This document shows, piece after piece, positions 8,373 through 17,495 of a DNA stretch of 64,000 nt. The stretch covers positions 51,565-115,564 of the forward strand of contig CAYRSC010000002.1 of the NCBI GenBank assembly GCA_964427155.1, in the 5' to 3' direction. The first letter of the stretch is position 1; each line of letters starts with the position of its first letter. The notes beneath the pieces are model-generated. The model ran no database searches and was not told where the DNA came from. It saw only the letters and a program-made list of their open reading frames with translations. The translations under genes were made by a program, and so were the position numbers. The stretch is from Desulfothermus sp964427155 (lineage in GTDB: Bacteria; Desulfobacterota; Desulfovibrionia; Desulfovibrionales; Desulfothermaceae).

Positions 8373-9602
8373 ATGGGGTTGGAACTAAAGAAGTCAATAG
8401 AGACCATTAGTAAAGAGAGGAGAATAGATAGAGATGTCCTCATTGATACCCTGGAGGAGGCGGTGCGGGTTGCAGTAAATAAGAAGTTTCACAATCGGCT
8501 GGATATTGAGGTGAATTATAATGAAGAGACCGGGGATATGGAGGTATATCAATTTAAGCGAGTGGTGGAAGAGGTGGAAGATCCAGATAGGGAGATAACC
8601 CTGGAGGAGGCAAAGGAGATAGATCCAAATGTCCAGTTGGATGATGAAGTGGGATTTAAGCTGGAGATAGAGGATCTGGGAAGGATAGCGGCCCAGTCTG
8701 CCAAACAGGTTATTATCCAGAGGATGAGAGATGCTGAGCAGGAGATTATCTATGAAGAATTTAAGGATAGGGTAGGAGAGATAGTGAGTGGTACTGTCCA
8801 GAGGAAGGAGCGGGCAGGACTTATTGTGAATCTTGGAAGGACAGAGGCCCTTCTTCCCAGGGAAGAGCAGATACCCACAGAACATTATAAGAGGGGTGAT
8901 AGGGTAGAAGGTTACATAATTGAGGTAAAAAAGGAAGGACGTGGGCCTCAAATCATTATATCTCGTTCTCATCCAGAATATATGGAGGCGCTATTTAGAA
9001 GGGAGGTGCCTGAGGTAAGTGATGGGACTATAAAAATTATGGGGATTGCCAGGGACCCAGGTATAAGGGCAAAGGTGGCCCTCTATTCCAAGGATAGAGA
9101 TGTGGATCCCATAGGGGCGTGTGTTGGTGTGAGGGGCTCCCGAATAAATAAGATAATTCAGGAGTTTAAGGGGGAAAAGATAGACCTGGTGGTATGGAGT
9201 CCAAATATTACCACATACGCTGTAAATGCCCTTTCTCCCGCGCGTATATCCAGCATTACCGTGGATGAGGAGGAAAAGAGCCTGGAGGTGGTGGTCCCTG
9301 ATAACCAATATTATCTGGCGGTGGGCAGGCGGGGACAGAATGTAAAGCTTGCCAGCAGGCTCCTTGGGTGGAATATAGACATAATCACAGAAAGCAGATA
9401 TGGGGAGATCTACCAGAACCGTCAGAAACTGGAACAGTTGGCATCAGTGGTGGAGATTCCTGTGGAGGCCTTTGTGGATGCAGGTTATAATTCTATAGAT
9501 GACCTCATGGATGTTTCAGATGAGGACCTTATGGGGATTGAGGGGATGGATGAAAAAAAACTCAAAGAGATGCGTTCCGCCTTAAATCTTTTGATGTCCT
9601 GA
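8373..9602 (+). CDS. nusA: Transcription termination/antitermination factor NusA
   Basis: RNA polymerase-associated factor of 409 residues. Domains in order: N-terminal polymerase-binding domain (residues 1-130), S1 domain from about 133 (VSGTVQRKERAGLIVNLGRT), KH1 and KH2 (GACVGVRGSRINKIIQEFKG; AVGRRGQNVKLASRLLGWNI), then a short helix-hairpin-helix tail (about 355-409). It is shorter than the 495-residue E. coli protein because the second acidic repeat is absent, as in many bacteria. An excellent ribosome-binding site (GGAGGTGG) precedes the ATG. A short inverted repeat, GTCAA-TTAG-TTGAC (8330-8343), lies in the gap after rimP. Confidence 0.97.
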   Translation: MGLELKKSIETISKERRIDRDVLIDTLEEAVRVAVNKKFHNRLDIEVNYNEETGDMEVYQFKRVVEEVEDPDREITLEEAKEIDPNVQLDDEVGFKLEIEDLGRIAAQSAKQVIIQRMRDAEQEIIYEEFKDRVGEIVSGTVQRKERAGLIVNLGRTEALLPREEQIPTEHYKRGDRVEGYIIEVKKEGRGPQIIISRSHPEYMEALFRREVPEVSDGTIKIMGIARDPGIRAKVALYSKDRDVDPIGACVGVRGSRINKIIQEFKGEKIDLVVWSPNITTYAVNALSPARISSITVDEEEKSLEVVVPDNQYYLAVGRRGQNVKLASRLLGWNIDIITESRYGEIYQNRQKLEQLASVVEIPVEAFVDAGYNSIDDLMDVSDEDLMGIEGMDEKKLKEMRSALNLLMS

Positions 9603-9606
9603 AGCC

Positions 9607-9849
9607 ATGGCCCATGTTCCAATAAGGATGTGTATTGTGTGTAAACAGAGGTATCCCAAGAAGATGCTGAGACGGTTTGTAAGTGGAGAAAAGGGTCCTG
9701 TGGAGGATGTTAAAGGGACTCTCCCTGGAAGGGGATTTTATGTATGTAGAGACACGGAATGTGAGTTAAGGGCCCGGGAGTTTTTTAAGAAGGGCTTTGG
9801 AATAAGAAGGCCAGTAAACAAGGGACTCAGGAAGAATAAGGGCGTGTGA
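9607..9849 (+). CDS. ylxR: YlxR family RNA-binding protein
   Basis: An 80-residue basic protein of the YlxR (DUF448) family, found between nusA and infB in many bacteria. The signature is visible at VPIRMCIVCKQRYPKKMLRR, followed by GRGFYVCRDTECELRARE and a lysine-rich end. Members are thought to bind RNA or influence transcription, but the exact role is not settled. It begins four bases after nusA. Confidence 0.9.
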   Translation: MAHVPIRMCIVCKQRYPKKMLRRFVSGEKGPVEDVKGTLPGRGFYVCRDTECELRAREFFKKGFGIRRPVNKGLRKNKGV

Positions 9850-9859
9850 AGGGGGGAAT

Positions 9860-12559
9860 ATGGCCACGAAGATGCGTGTTAGGGATCTGTCCAGTGAATT
9901 AGGGATAACTAATAAGGAACTTCTGCACCTTTTAAGGGAGGAAAATATCCCTGTTAAAAGTCACATGAGTGGACTCACAGAGGAACAGGTGGCCCTGATC
10001 AGGGAAAAGTTTAAGACTCAGTCAAGTCAGGCAGTTACTGAGAAAAAGGTGGGTGGAAATATTATTATCCGAAGGAGAAAGAAGAGCGAAAAAAGGAAAG
10101 AAGTGGTTGTTGAAGCGAAGAAGAGAGAGTCAGAGAAAGAGATAGAGGAATCACAGGCCACTTCCCCTGGAGAAGAAGGGTCTAGAGAGGTATTAATCCC
10201 TGATACCTCAGTGTCAGAGGGGGAAGAAGCTACAGAGGTCACTGTTCCCTCTAAGGATAGAGAGGAGGAAGAGGTCGCAGAAGGGGAGGGACCTGTCCCT
10301 TCAGAGCCAGGGAAAGAGAAGAGAGAAGAGGAGAGAGGGGCCCCCAGGGAGAAGAAGGAAGGAAAGAAAAAGGAGCGCGCGAAGGATAAGAGACATTTCA
10401 GGGATAAGAAAAGATTTAAGAAGAGGTGGAAAAAGAGCCCTCCAAAGGTAAAGGTGATCTCCCATCCCTCTCCTCCTCCCCAGGAGCATGCCGCAGAGGC
10501 AAGGGAAGGGGCCGATACCTCCCAGATTGAGGTGACTCCTCCCCCGGTGGAACCTCAGCCTCCCTCACCTAAGAAAGAGAGGACAGGGAGGAAGAAGTCA
10601 AAGGGGAAAAAGGTGGTGGATGTCTCCTCCATCTATGAGGAGATGGACAGTCGGAAACAAAAACTTGCCTGGAAGAAGAAAAAGGAATCCCATGTAGAGG
10701 ATCGCACAGGGGGCAAACCCTCTTCTAAAAAGAAAAAGTCCCAGGCAAAGGGAGAAAAGGTGGAAGAGCACCCCAAGGTGAGTACTCAACCTATTAAGGC
10801 GGCAAAGAGAAAGATAAAGATAGAAGAGGCGATTCGCGTTTCAGAATTGGCCCAGAAGATGGGGGTAAAGGCCCAGCAGATAATAAAGACGCTTATGGAA
10901 CTGGGAGTGATGGCAACCATTAATCAGGCCATAGACTATGATACAGTCTCTATTGTGGCGGCAGAGTTTGGATATGAGGTGGAGAAGGTGGGGTTTTCAG
11001 AGGAAGAATATATCCTCCCCAAAGAAGAGGACAGGCCTGAAGACCTAAAGCCCCGTCCCCCTGTGGTCACCATAATGGGTCATGTGGACCATGGAAAGAC
11101 CACATTATTGGACGCAATTCGGCAATCCAGGATAGTGGAGCAGGAGGCAGGTGGTATCACCCAGCACATTGGCGCCTATCATGTGAAGGTGGGGGAACAT
11201 TCCATTGTATTTCTGGATACCCCTGGCCACGAGGCCTTTACTGAGATGAGGGCCAGGGGGGCACAGGTGACAGATATAGTGGTATTGATTGTGGCTGCAG
11301 ACGATGGGGTAATGGATCAGACCGTGGAGGCCATTAACCATGCCAAGGCCGCAGGTGTCCCAATTATTGTGGCAATTAACAAGATAGATAAGGAAAATGC
11401 TGATCCGGAAAGGGTAAAAAGGGAACTGGCAGACTATGGTCTTATCCCTGAGGATTGGGGAGGGGACACCATTTTTGTGAATATCTCTGCCAAAAAGCGC
11501 CTGGGTCTAGATCAGCTCCTGGAGATGCTCCTCTTGCAGGCAGAGATATTGGAATTAAAGGCAAATCCCGATAAACGGGCCAGGGGTCATATTATTGAAT
11601 CCAGGCTGGATAGAGGAAGGGGTCCTGTGGGGACTGTATTGATAAAAGAGGGGACCCTTCGCACAGGGGATGCCTTTGTATGTGGTCTCTATCATGGAAA
11701 GGTAAGGGCACTCTTTGATGACAGGGGGAAAAAGGTGGAAACCGCAGGTCCTTCTATGCCCGTGGAGGTGCAGGGCTTTGATGGGGTGCCCAACGCTGGA
11801 GATGAATTCGTGGTGGTGGAAAATGAGAAGGTGGCCAAGAGGATTGCAGAGACCCGTCAACAGAAACACCGGGAAAAGGAGCTGGCAAAGCAGACTAAGC
11901 TTACCCTGGAGACCTTTTTTAAGGCAAAGGAACAGGAAAATATCAAACATCTCAATCTCATCCTCAAGACAGATGTGCACGGTTCCTTTGAGGCCATTTC
12001 TGAGGCCCTCAACAAGCTCTCCACTGAAGAGGTAACAGTGAAGATAATTCATGGCTCCACCGGCGCAATAAATGAAAATGATGTGAGATTGGCCTCTGCC
12101 TCCAATGCCATTATAATAGGTTTTAATGTAAGACCCACCTCCAAGGTAAAGGAGCTAGCGGAACAAGAGGGGGTGGAGATAAGGTTTTATTCCATTATTT
12201 ATGAATTGGTCAATGATATAAAGGAGGCACTTGCCGGTCTGTTGACCCCAATTAAGAAGGAGGTCTATCTGGGACAGGCAGAGGTAAGGGAGACCTTTAA
12301 TATCCCGAAAGTGGGAACAGTGGCAGGATGTTTTGTGGTGGATGGAAAGATCCAGCGTACCTCCAATGTGCGTTTGTTGAGGGAGGGAGTGGTGGTCTAT
12401 ACGGGACGTGTTGCATCTCTGAAGAGGTTTAAGGATGATGTGCGTGAGGTTAGCAAGGGATATGAATGTGGAGTGGGTCTTGAGAACTTTAATGACATAA
12501 AGGTGGGGGATGTGATTGAGGCCTTTGAAGAGGTGGAAGAGAGACCCACACTGGATTAG
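9860..12559 (+). CDS. infB: Translation initiation factor IF-2
   Basis: GTPase that brings fMet-tRNA to the 30S subunit, 899 residues. An IF2-N domain lies at residues 1-52 and a second at about 325-375 (RVSELAQKMGVKAQQIIKTL). Between them is a long low-complexity Lys/Glu/Pro/Arg linker (about 60-320). The GTPase domain has G1 GHVDHGKTT (from residue 410), G3 DTPGHEAF (about 452) and G4 NKID (about 506), followed by domains II, III and the C-terminal fMet-tRNA-binding domain. Length and order are normal for a full-length IF-2. Confidence 0.98.
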   Translation: MATKMRVRDLSSELGITNKELLHLLREENIPVKSHMSGLTEEQVALIREKFKTQSSQAVTEKKVGGNIIIRRRKKSEKRKEVVVEAKKRESEKEIEESQATSPGEEGSREVLIPDTSVSEGEEATEVTVPSKDREEEEVAEGEGPVPSEPGKEKREEERGAPREKKEGKKKERAKDKRHFRDKKRFKKRWKKSPPKVKVISHPSPPPQEHAAEAREGADTSQIEVTPPPVEPQPPSPKKERTGRKKSKGKKVVDVSSIYEEMDSRKQKLAWKKKKESHVEDRTGGKPSSKKKKSQAKGEKVEEHPKVSTQPIKAAKRKIKIEEAIRVSELAQKMGVKAQQIIKTLMELGVMATINQAIDYDTVSIVAAEFGYEVEKVGFSEEEYILPKEEDRPEDLKPRPPVVTIMGHVDHGKTTLLDAIRQSRIVEQEAGGITQHIGAYHVKVGEHSIVFLDTPGHEAFTEMRARGAQVTDIVVLIVAADDGVMDQTVEAINHAKAAGVPIIVAINKIDKENADPERVKRELADYGLIPEDWGGDTIFVNISAKKRLGLDQLLEMLLLQAEILELKANPDKRARGHIIESRLDRGRGPVGTVLIKEGTLRTGDAFVCGLYHGKVRALFDDRGKKVETAGPSMPVEVQGFDGVPNAGDEFVVVENEKVAKRIAETRQQKHREKELAKQTKLTLETFFKAKEQENIKHLNLILKTDVHGSFEAISEALNKLSTEEVTVKIIHGSTGAINENDVRLASASNAIIIGFNVRPTSKVKELAEQEGVEIRFYSIIYELVNDIKEALAGLLTPIKKEVYLGQAEVRETFNIPKVGTVAGCFVVDGKIQRTSNVRLLREGVVVYTGRVASLKRFKDDVREVSKGYECGVGLENFNDIKVGDVIEAFEEVEERPTLD

Positions 12560-12562
12560 AAG

Positions 12563-12850
12563 ATGCAGATAGGGTGTATGCGTGTGGAATTTTATCTCCA
12601 CGGGGTATTTTCCCTGAAGGAGAAGAGGAGGATTGCAAATAGCCTTAAACAGAAGATAAGAAATAAGTTTAATGTGGCAGTGGCAGAGGTGGATTCTCAG
12701 GATAGCCTGGGGACGCTGATCCTGGGAATCACCACAGTATCAAACAGTGCAAAGGTGGTCCAGAGTGTGCTTCAGAAGGTGATAAACCACCTGGAGCGCA
12801 TTACCAGTGAAGAGATCGTGGGAGTGGATATTGATATATTTGGGTATTAG
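12563..12850 (+). CDS. ylxP: YlxP/DUF503 family protein
   Basis: A 95-residue protein of the DUF503 (YlxP) family, typically encoded just after infB. Recognisable segments are VEFYLHGVFSLKEKRRIANS, then LKQKIRNKFNVAVAEVDSQD and LGITTVSNSAKVVQSVLQKV. Its molecular function is uncertain, with RNA or ribosome-related roles suggested by context. It begins four bases after the infB stop. Confidence 0.88.
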   Translation: MQIGCMRVEFYLHGVFSLKEKRRIANSLKQKIRNKFNVAVAEVDSQDSLGTLILGITTVSNSAKVVQSVLQKVINHLERITSEEIVGVDIDIFGY

Positions 12851-12931
12851 ACCCTTGGAGCAGTCCTTGTTTTTGAAGAAGGCTATAGTGAGGGAAAAGG
12901 GATAGAAGTGCAGAGGAGAGTTTTTATCAGC

Positions 12932-13894
12932 ATGGAGTCTTGTGGGGAGATTGTAAGAGAATTGATAGAGGTCTTTGAAAGGGGGAGGTCTTTTATTGTG
13001 ACTTCCCATGTGAATCCAGATGGGGATGCAGTGGGTTCCATGGGTGCCCTGTATTATGTGCTTACCTCTCTAGGGAAGGAGGTGTTGCTTTATAACAAAA
13101 CTGGCGTTCCCAGCCGGTTTGAGTGGCTTCCCTTTGCTCCCCTGGTGAGGACCAGTCTGGAAGGAGGTGAATATTCTGGGATCATTTTTCTGGATTGTGG
13201 CGACAGAGAGAGGGTGGGAGGGGGGCTAGAAGGGGTGGATTCCCCTCTGATTATAAATATAGACCACCATCCCACAAACACCTTTTTTGGAGATATAAAC
13301 TGGGTGGACCCCTCAATGTCTTCAGTGGGAGAGATGGTGGCGCATCTTGCAAGGGCATGTGAGATTGCCATGAGGGGAGAGATTGCTGAGGCCATATATA
13401 CTGCCATCATATCGGATACAGGTGGTTTTACTTTTAGTAATACCTCTGCAGCTACCCTCTCTATTGTATCCCAGATCCTAGAGCAAGGATTTGATCTGGA
13501 TGAGTTCAATAGAAAGTATCAGAGGTCATGGAGCCTCAATCGGGTCCATCTTCATGGACTTGCCATGCAGAGGGCCCATTTGGTGTATGAGGGTCAGGTG
13601 GGGGTGATAACCATTCCTTATGCCCTCCTTGAGAGGACTGCTACCACCTCTGAAGACTGTGAGGGGATAATAAATTATGTTAGACAGATAAAGGGGGTGA
13701 AGGTGGCAGTGGTATTGAGGGAAGAACAGGGGGGGATAAAGTTCAGTCTCAGGTCCTGGGGGGAGGTGGACGTTAGTAAGATAGCATCTTCCCTGGGAGG
13801 AGGGGGACATAAAAATGCTGCAGGGGGGGTCCTTTCTCTCTCCCTGGAAGAGGCCACCTCTTATCTTTTGGATGTGGTAAAAGAAAATTTATGA
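12932..13894 (+). CDS. nrnA: DHH-family oligoribonuclease/pAp phosphatase NrnA
   Basis: A bifunctional nanoRNase/pAp phosphatase of about 320 residues. The DHH-family motifs are HVNPDGDAVGSM, DCGDRER, the name-giving NIDHHPTNTFFG, and SDTGGFTFSNT. The C-terminal DHHA1 domain has GGGGHKNAAGG. The frame can be read from a GTG at 12908, but the ATG at 12932 has GAGGAGAG upstream and is preferred. The gene overlaps truB by four bases (ATGA). The 81 bases before it, where rbfA is often found, contain no gene. Confidence 0.92.
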   Translation: MESCGEIVRELIEVFERGRSFIVTSHVNPDGDAVGSMGALYYVLTSLGKEVLLYNKTGVPSRFEWLPFAPLVRTSLEGGEYSGIIFLDCGDRERVGGGLEGVDSPLIINIDHHPTNTFFGDINWVDPSMSSVGEMVAHLARACEIAMRGEIAEAIYTAIISDTGGFTFSNTSAATLSIVSQILEQGFDLDEFNRKYQRSWSLNRVHLHGLAMQRAHLVYEGQVGVITIPYALLERTATTSEDCEGIINYVRQIKGVKVAVVLREEQGGIKFSLRSWGEVDVSKIASSLGGGGHKNAAGGVLSLSLEEATSYLLDVVKENL

Positions 13895-14847
13895 GGTCCA
13901 ATTATATTATGAAAAAAAGGAGGCCTTCCCAGTTAGATGGTATTTTGGTCCTAAATAAACCAAAGGGACCCACCTCTAATTCATGTGTGGAAGAAATAAA
14001 GAGACGTTTTAGACAGAAAAAGGTGGGCCATGGAGGCACCCTTGATCCAGTTGCCTCTGGCCTGTTGATAATCCTTTTAGGTCAGGGGACAAAGCTGGCC
14101 CCCTATATCATGGAAGGCAAAAAATGTTATAGGGGAATACTGGAGCTTGGGGTGGAGACCGACACCTATGATTTGACAGGGGAAGAGATCTCTAGAAGGG
14201 ATGTGAGGGATGTGAATCCTGAGGAGATCATTGAGGGGATAGAGGAATGGAAGACATATACTGAACAAGAGGTACCTCCCTATTCTGCCGCCAAATATAA
14301 AGGTAGGCCATTTTACTCCCTTGCTAGGGCGGGAAAACATCCCCCCAAGAGGATGAAGAAAATTAGTATTGACCACTGTGAGGTTTTAAACATAAATTTA
14401 CCCTTTGTTGAGTTCAGGGTAAGGTGCTGTAAGGGTACCTATATCCGTGCCCTGGCCCACAGCCTGGGGAGACGGATAGGGGTTGGTGCGGTCCTAAAAG
14501 ACCTGGTTAGGGAGGAGATCTTTCCCTTTTCCCTGAAGGATGCAGTGGATATGGAACTCATCTTGAGCAAGAGGGACCTGTTTTTTGAGAAGGTCCTTCC
14601 CCTTGAGAAGAGTCTTCCCCACTGGAAGAAGGTAATGGTTGATGAACTTATTGCCCAAAAGATACGCAATGGGATGCAGATCAGGGTAAAGGACCTCCCA
14701 GGGGTGGAGGTTGAAGGGGAGGGGGATCGCTTTGTGTTTTTAGACGAATATGCAAAGGCCCTTTCCCTTATGGAGGTGAGGGAAAAGGGGGGAACGTTGG
14801 TGTTTTCCATCCTGAGAGGTCTTTGGAAGAGGACCCACCAGGTATAG
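13891..14847 (+). CDS. truB: tRNA pseudouridine-55 synthase TruB
   Basis: Makes the universal pseudouridine 55 in the tRNA T loop. The 318-residue protein has the start DGILVLNKPKGPTSNSCVEE, the KVGHGGTLDPVASGLLIILL segment with the catalytic Asp, and the CKGTYIRALAHSLGRRIGVG motif. The C-terminal 80 residues fit a PUA-like domain. It overlaps the end of nrnA by four bases. An alternative start is Met7. Confidence 0.95.
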   Translation: MRSNYIMKKRRPSQLDGILVLNKPKGPTSNSCVEEIKRRFRQKKVGHGGTLDPVASGLLIILLGQGTKLAPYIMEGKKCYRGILELGVETDTYDLTGEEISRRDVRDVNPEEIIEGIEEWKTYTEQEVPPYSAAKYKGRPFYSLARAGKHPPKRMKKISIDHCEVLNINLPFVEFRVRCCKGTYIRALAHSLGRRIGVGAVLKDLVREEIFPFSLKDAVDMELILSKRDLFFEKVLPLEKSLPHWKKVMVDELIAQKIRNGMQIRVKDLPGVEVEGEGDRFVFLDEYAKALSLMEVREKGGTLVFSILRGLWKRTHQV

Positions 14848-14881
14848 GTAATTGTGAACTTAATAAAAAGGAGGAATTGCT

Positions 14882-15151
14882 GTGGCACTTTCTGTAGAGG
14901 AAAAGAAAAGGATAATTGAGGAATTCAGGCTACATGAGAGCGATACAGGCTCTCCAGAGGTCCAGGTGGCCCTGCTTACCGCCAGGATTAACTATCTTAC
15001 TGAGCATTTTAAGGTCCACAAACACGATTTTCACTCCCGGAATGGGTTGTTGAAACTGGTGGGACAGAGGCGTAAGTTGTTAAATTATTTAAGAAAAAAA
15101 GATGTGACAAGGTATAAAAAATTGATTGAGAGGCTTAATCTCAGGAAATAA
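14882..15151 (+). CDS. rpsO: 30S ribosomal protein S15
   Basis: An 89-residue ribosomal protein that nucleates assembly of the 30S platform by binding 16S rRNA. The family core is intact: HESDTGSPEVQVALLTARIN, HFKVHKHDFHSRNGLLKLVG and QRRKLLNYLRKKD. The start codon is GTG, supported by the strong AAGGAGGAATTGCT immediately before it. Confidence 0.97.
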   Translation: MALSVEEKKRIIEEFRLHESDTGSPEVQVALLTARINYLTEHFKVHKHDFHSRNGLLKLVGQRRKLLNYLRKKDVTRYKKLIERLNLRK

Positions 15152-15180
15152 TTTTTGAGGTTAAATCCTCATGAAGACAC

Positions 15181-15204
15181 AGGGCGCCGGATATATGGCG
15201 TCCT
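15181..15204 (+). promoter_or_regulatory. Stem-loop in the rpsO-pnp intergenic leader
   Basis: AGGGCGCC (15181-15188) pairs with GGCGTCCT (15197-15204) in an 8-base-pair stem with one G-U pair and an 8-base loop. A smaller GAGG/CCTC hairpin precedes it. The element lies 30 bases before the pnp start and lacks a long T run. In E. coli the equivalent spacer holds an RNase III processing hairpin used in pnp autoregulation. A similar role here is inferred from position. Confidence 0.55.
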
Positions 15205-15234
15205 GAAATTTTAACTTTGAGGAGAGATAGAAGA

Positions 15235-17433
15235 ATGAATGGATTTAATCCCACGAGGGTGTCTGTTGCCATAGACAACAGAGAATACATCTTTGAGACA
15301 GGCAAACTGGCAAATCAGGCCCATGGAAGTATATGGGTCCAGAGTGGAGATACAGTGGTTTTAGTGACAGCAGTGACTCAGGAGATGGACAGGGAGATAG
15401 ATTTTATGCCCCTGGTGGTGGAATATCAGGAGATGTCCTATGCCTCGGGAAGGATACCAGGTAGTTATTTTAAGAGAGAGATAGGAAGACCCAGTGAGAG
15501 GGAGACCCTTGTTTCCCGACTTATTGACAGGCCCTTGCGTCCCCTTTTCCCTGAGGGGTTCAGACAGGAGGTGCAGATTATAGCCACAGTATTGTCCGCT
15601 GACCCTGATTCAGACCCGGATGTATTGGCAGTAAATGGGGCCTCTGCCGCCCTTCATATCTCTCAGATCCCCTTCCTTGGACCTGTTGCATGTGGTCGGG
15701 TGGGATATGTAGATGGAAACTTTGTGTTAAACCCTTCTCAGGTGGAACTTGCTTATAGTAAGATAGACCTGATAATTGCTGCAACCCAAGAGGCAGTGGT
15801 TATGGTGGAGGGAAGTGCTGAATTTGCTCCAGAGGAGCTGGTTGCAGATGCCATTGAGTGGGGGCATTCCCAGATAAAGGGGCTCATTGAGATCCAGCAT
15901 GAACTTCGGAAAAAGGTAGGCAAGCCAAAGTTGGTGGTGGATGTGCCCAGAGAGGATATGGAGTTGGAAGAGGCGGTGAAGGAGATAGCTCATACCCCCC
16001 TAGAGATAGCCCTAAAGATACCTCAGAAGGTGGAGAGAAAGGCCGCTATCAAGAGGATAAAAGAGGATGTAGTGCAACGACTTCAGGAACGCTTTCCTGA
16101 GGAGCCAGAGAGGCTAAAGCGCATCCCTGACTATTTGAAGAAACTAGAGAGTTCTATTGTAAGAAGGTGGATAAGGGAAAATAAACCAAGGATAGACGGA
16201 AGGGCCCTGGATGAGATCAGGGAGATAAATATAGAGATAGGGTTACTTCCCCGTGTTCATGGCTCAGCCCTTTTCGCCAGGGGGGAGACCAAGGCCCTGG
16301 GAGTGGTGACCCTTGGTAGCAGTCAGGATGAGCAACATGTGGAGACCCTGAGTGGCGATCTCAGCAAGAGGTTTATGGTGCATTACAATTTTCCTCCTTA
16401 TTGTGTGGGAGAGGCCAAAAAGCTCAGAGGCCCAAGCAGGAGGGAGATAGGTCATGGAGCTCTTGCAGAGAGGTCACTGCTTCCTATCCTCCCCTCTGCA
16501 GAGGACTTCCCCTTTACCATCAGGTTGGTCTCAGAGATAATGGAGTCAAATGGGTCCTCTTCCATGGCAACAGTATGTGCAGGGTCCCTTGCCCTTATGG
16601 ATGCTGGGATTCCAGTAAAGGCCCATGTGGCCGGGGTTGCCATGGGACTTATAAAGGAAGAAGATGAGTTTTATATCCTTACTGATATCCTGGGAGATGA
16701 AGACCATCTTGGAGATATGGATTTTAAGGTGGCAGGCACAAAGGAGGGGATAACAGGCATTCAACTGGACATAAAGGTGAGTGGGCTCTCCAAAGAGATA
16801 CTGGTCAGGGCCCTGGAAAAGGCAAGGGATGCCAGGCTCTCTATACTCCAGAAGATGGAAGAGGTTATTGCTCGCCCCAGGGAATCCCTTTCTGAGTATG
16901 CACCAAAGATAGAGATTATTGAAGTCTCTCCTGAGAGAATAAAGGATATCATTGGTCCCTCAGGGAAGACCATAAAGGCAATAGTGAAGGAGACAGGGGC
17001 CACAGTGGATATTGAGGATTCCGGGAAGATAACCATCTTTGCCCCCAATAAGGAATCCCTGGACAGTGCCATAGAAAAGATACTCTTTTTTGATCAAAAG
17101 CCAGAGCTTGGAAAGATATATGAGGGTAAGATAAAGGTTATTAAGGATTTTGGTGCCATTGTGGAGATCCTGCCAGGGGTAAATGGATTGGTCCATATCT
17201 CTCAGCTTGACCTGGGAAGGATAAACAATATCTACAAGAGCTTTTCTCCAGGACAACAGATAAAGGTGAAGGTGATAGAGATTGAAGAGGGAACTGGTAA
17301 GATAAAACTCTCCCGTAAGGCGGTCTTGTTGGAGGAACAGGGCAAAAGGGACTATATGCCCAGGAATGTACGCTCCCATCACCGTTCCTCTGGCCCCAGG
17401 AAGGGGGGAGGTTTTTTTAAAAAAAGGACTTGA
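15235..17433 (+). CDS. pnp: Polyribonucleotide nucleotidyltransferase (PNPase)
   Basis: 3'-5' phosphorolytic exoribonuclease, trimeric, central to mRNA decay. About 732 residues: RNase PH domain 1, an alpha-helical linker, RNase PH domain 2 with the catalytic ILGDEDHLGDMDFKVAG segment, a KH domain (IKDIIGPSGKTIKAIVKETG) and an S1 domain (GKIYEGKIKVIKDFGAIVEI). The frame is open from a TTG at 15217, but the ATG at 15235 is correctly spaced after GAGGAGAG and gives the usual N-terminus. It ends the ribosomal operon. Confidence 0.97.
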   Translation: MNGFNPTRVSVAIDNREYIFETGKLANQAHGSIWVQSGDTVVLVTAVTQEMDREIDFMPLVVEYQEMSYASGRIPGSYFKREIGRPSERETLVSRLIDRPLRPLFPEGFRQEVQIIATVLSADPDSDPDVLAVNGASAALHISQIPFLGPVACGRVGYVDGNFVLNPSQVELAYSKIDLIIAATQEAVVMVEGSAEFAPEELVADAIEWGHSQIKGLIEIQHELRKKVGKPKLVVDVPREDMELEEAVKEIAHTPLEIALKIPQKVERKAAIKRIKEDVVQRLQERFPEEPERLKRIPDYLKKLESSIVRRWIRENKPRIDGRALDEIREINIEIGLLPRVHGSALFARGETKALGVVTLGSSQDEQHVETLSGDLSKRFMVHYNFPPYCVGEAKKLRGPSRREIGHGALAERSLLPILPSAEDFPFTIRLVSEIMESNGSSSMATVCAGSLALMDAGIPVKAHVAGVAMGLIKEEDEFYILTDILGDEDHLGDMDFKVAGTKEGITGIQLDIKVSGLSKEILVRALEKARDARLSILQKMEEVIARPRESLSEYAPKIEIIEVSPERIKDIIGPSGKTIKAIVKETGATVDIEDSGKITIFAPNKESLDSAIEKILFFDQKPELGKIYEGKIKVIKDFGAIVEILPGVNGLVHISQLDLGRINNIYKSFSPGQQIKVKVIEIEEGTGKIKLSRKAVLLEEQGKRDYMPRNVRSHHRSSGPRKGGGFFKKRT

Positions 17434-17495
17434 TAATACGGTGTCTTCCAGATTACTCTTTCCCCCTATAGTGTCTTAAAAGGGAGAGGTGGGGG

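Noticed and set aside
8394..8972. 192-codon minus-strand frame
   Set aside because: Antisense shadow of nusA with low-quality composition and no start signal.
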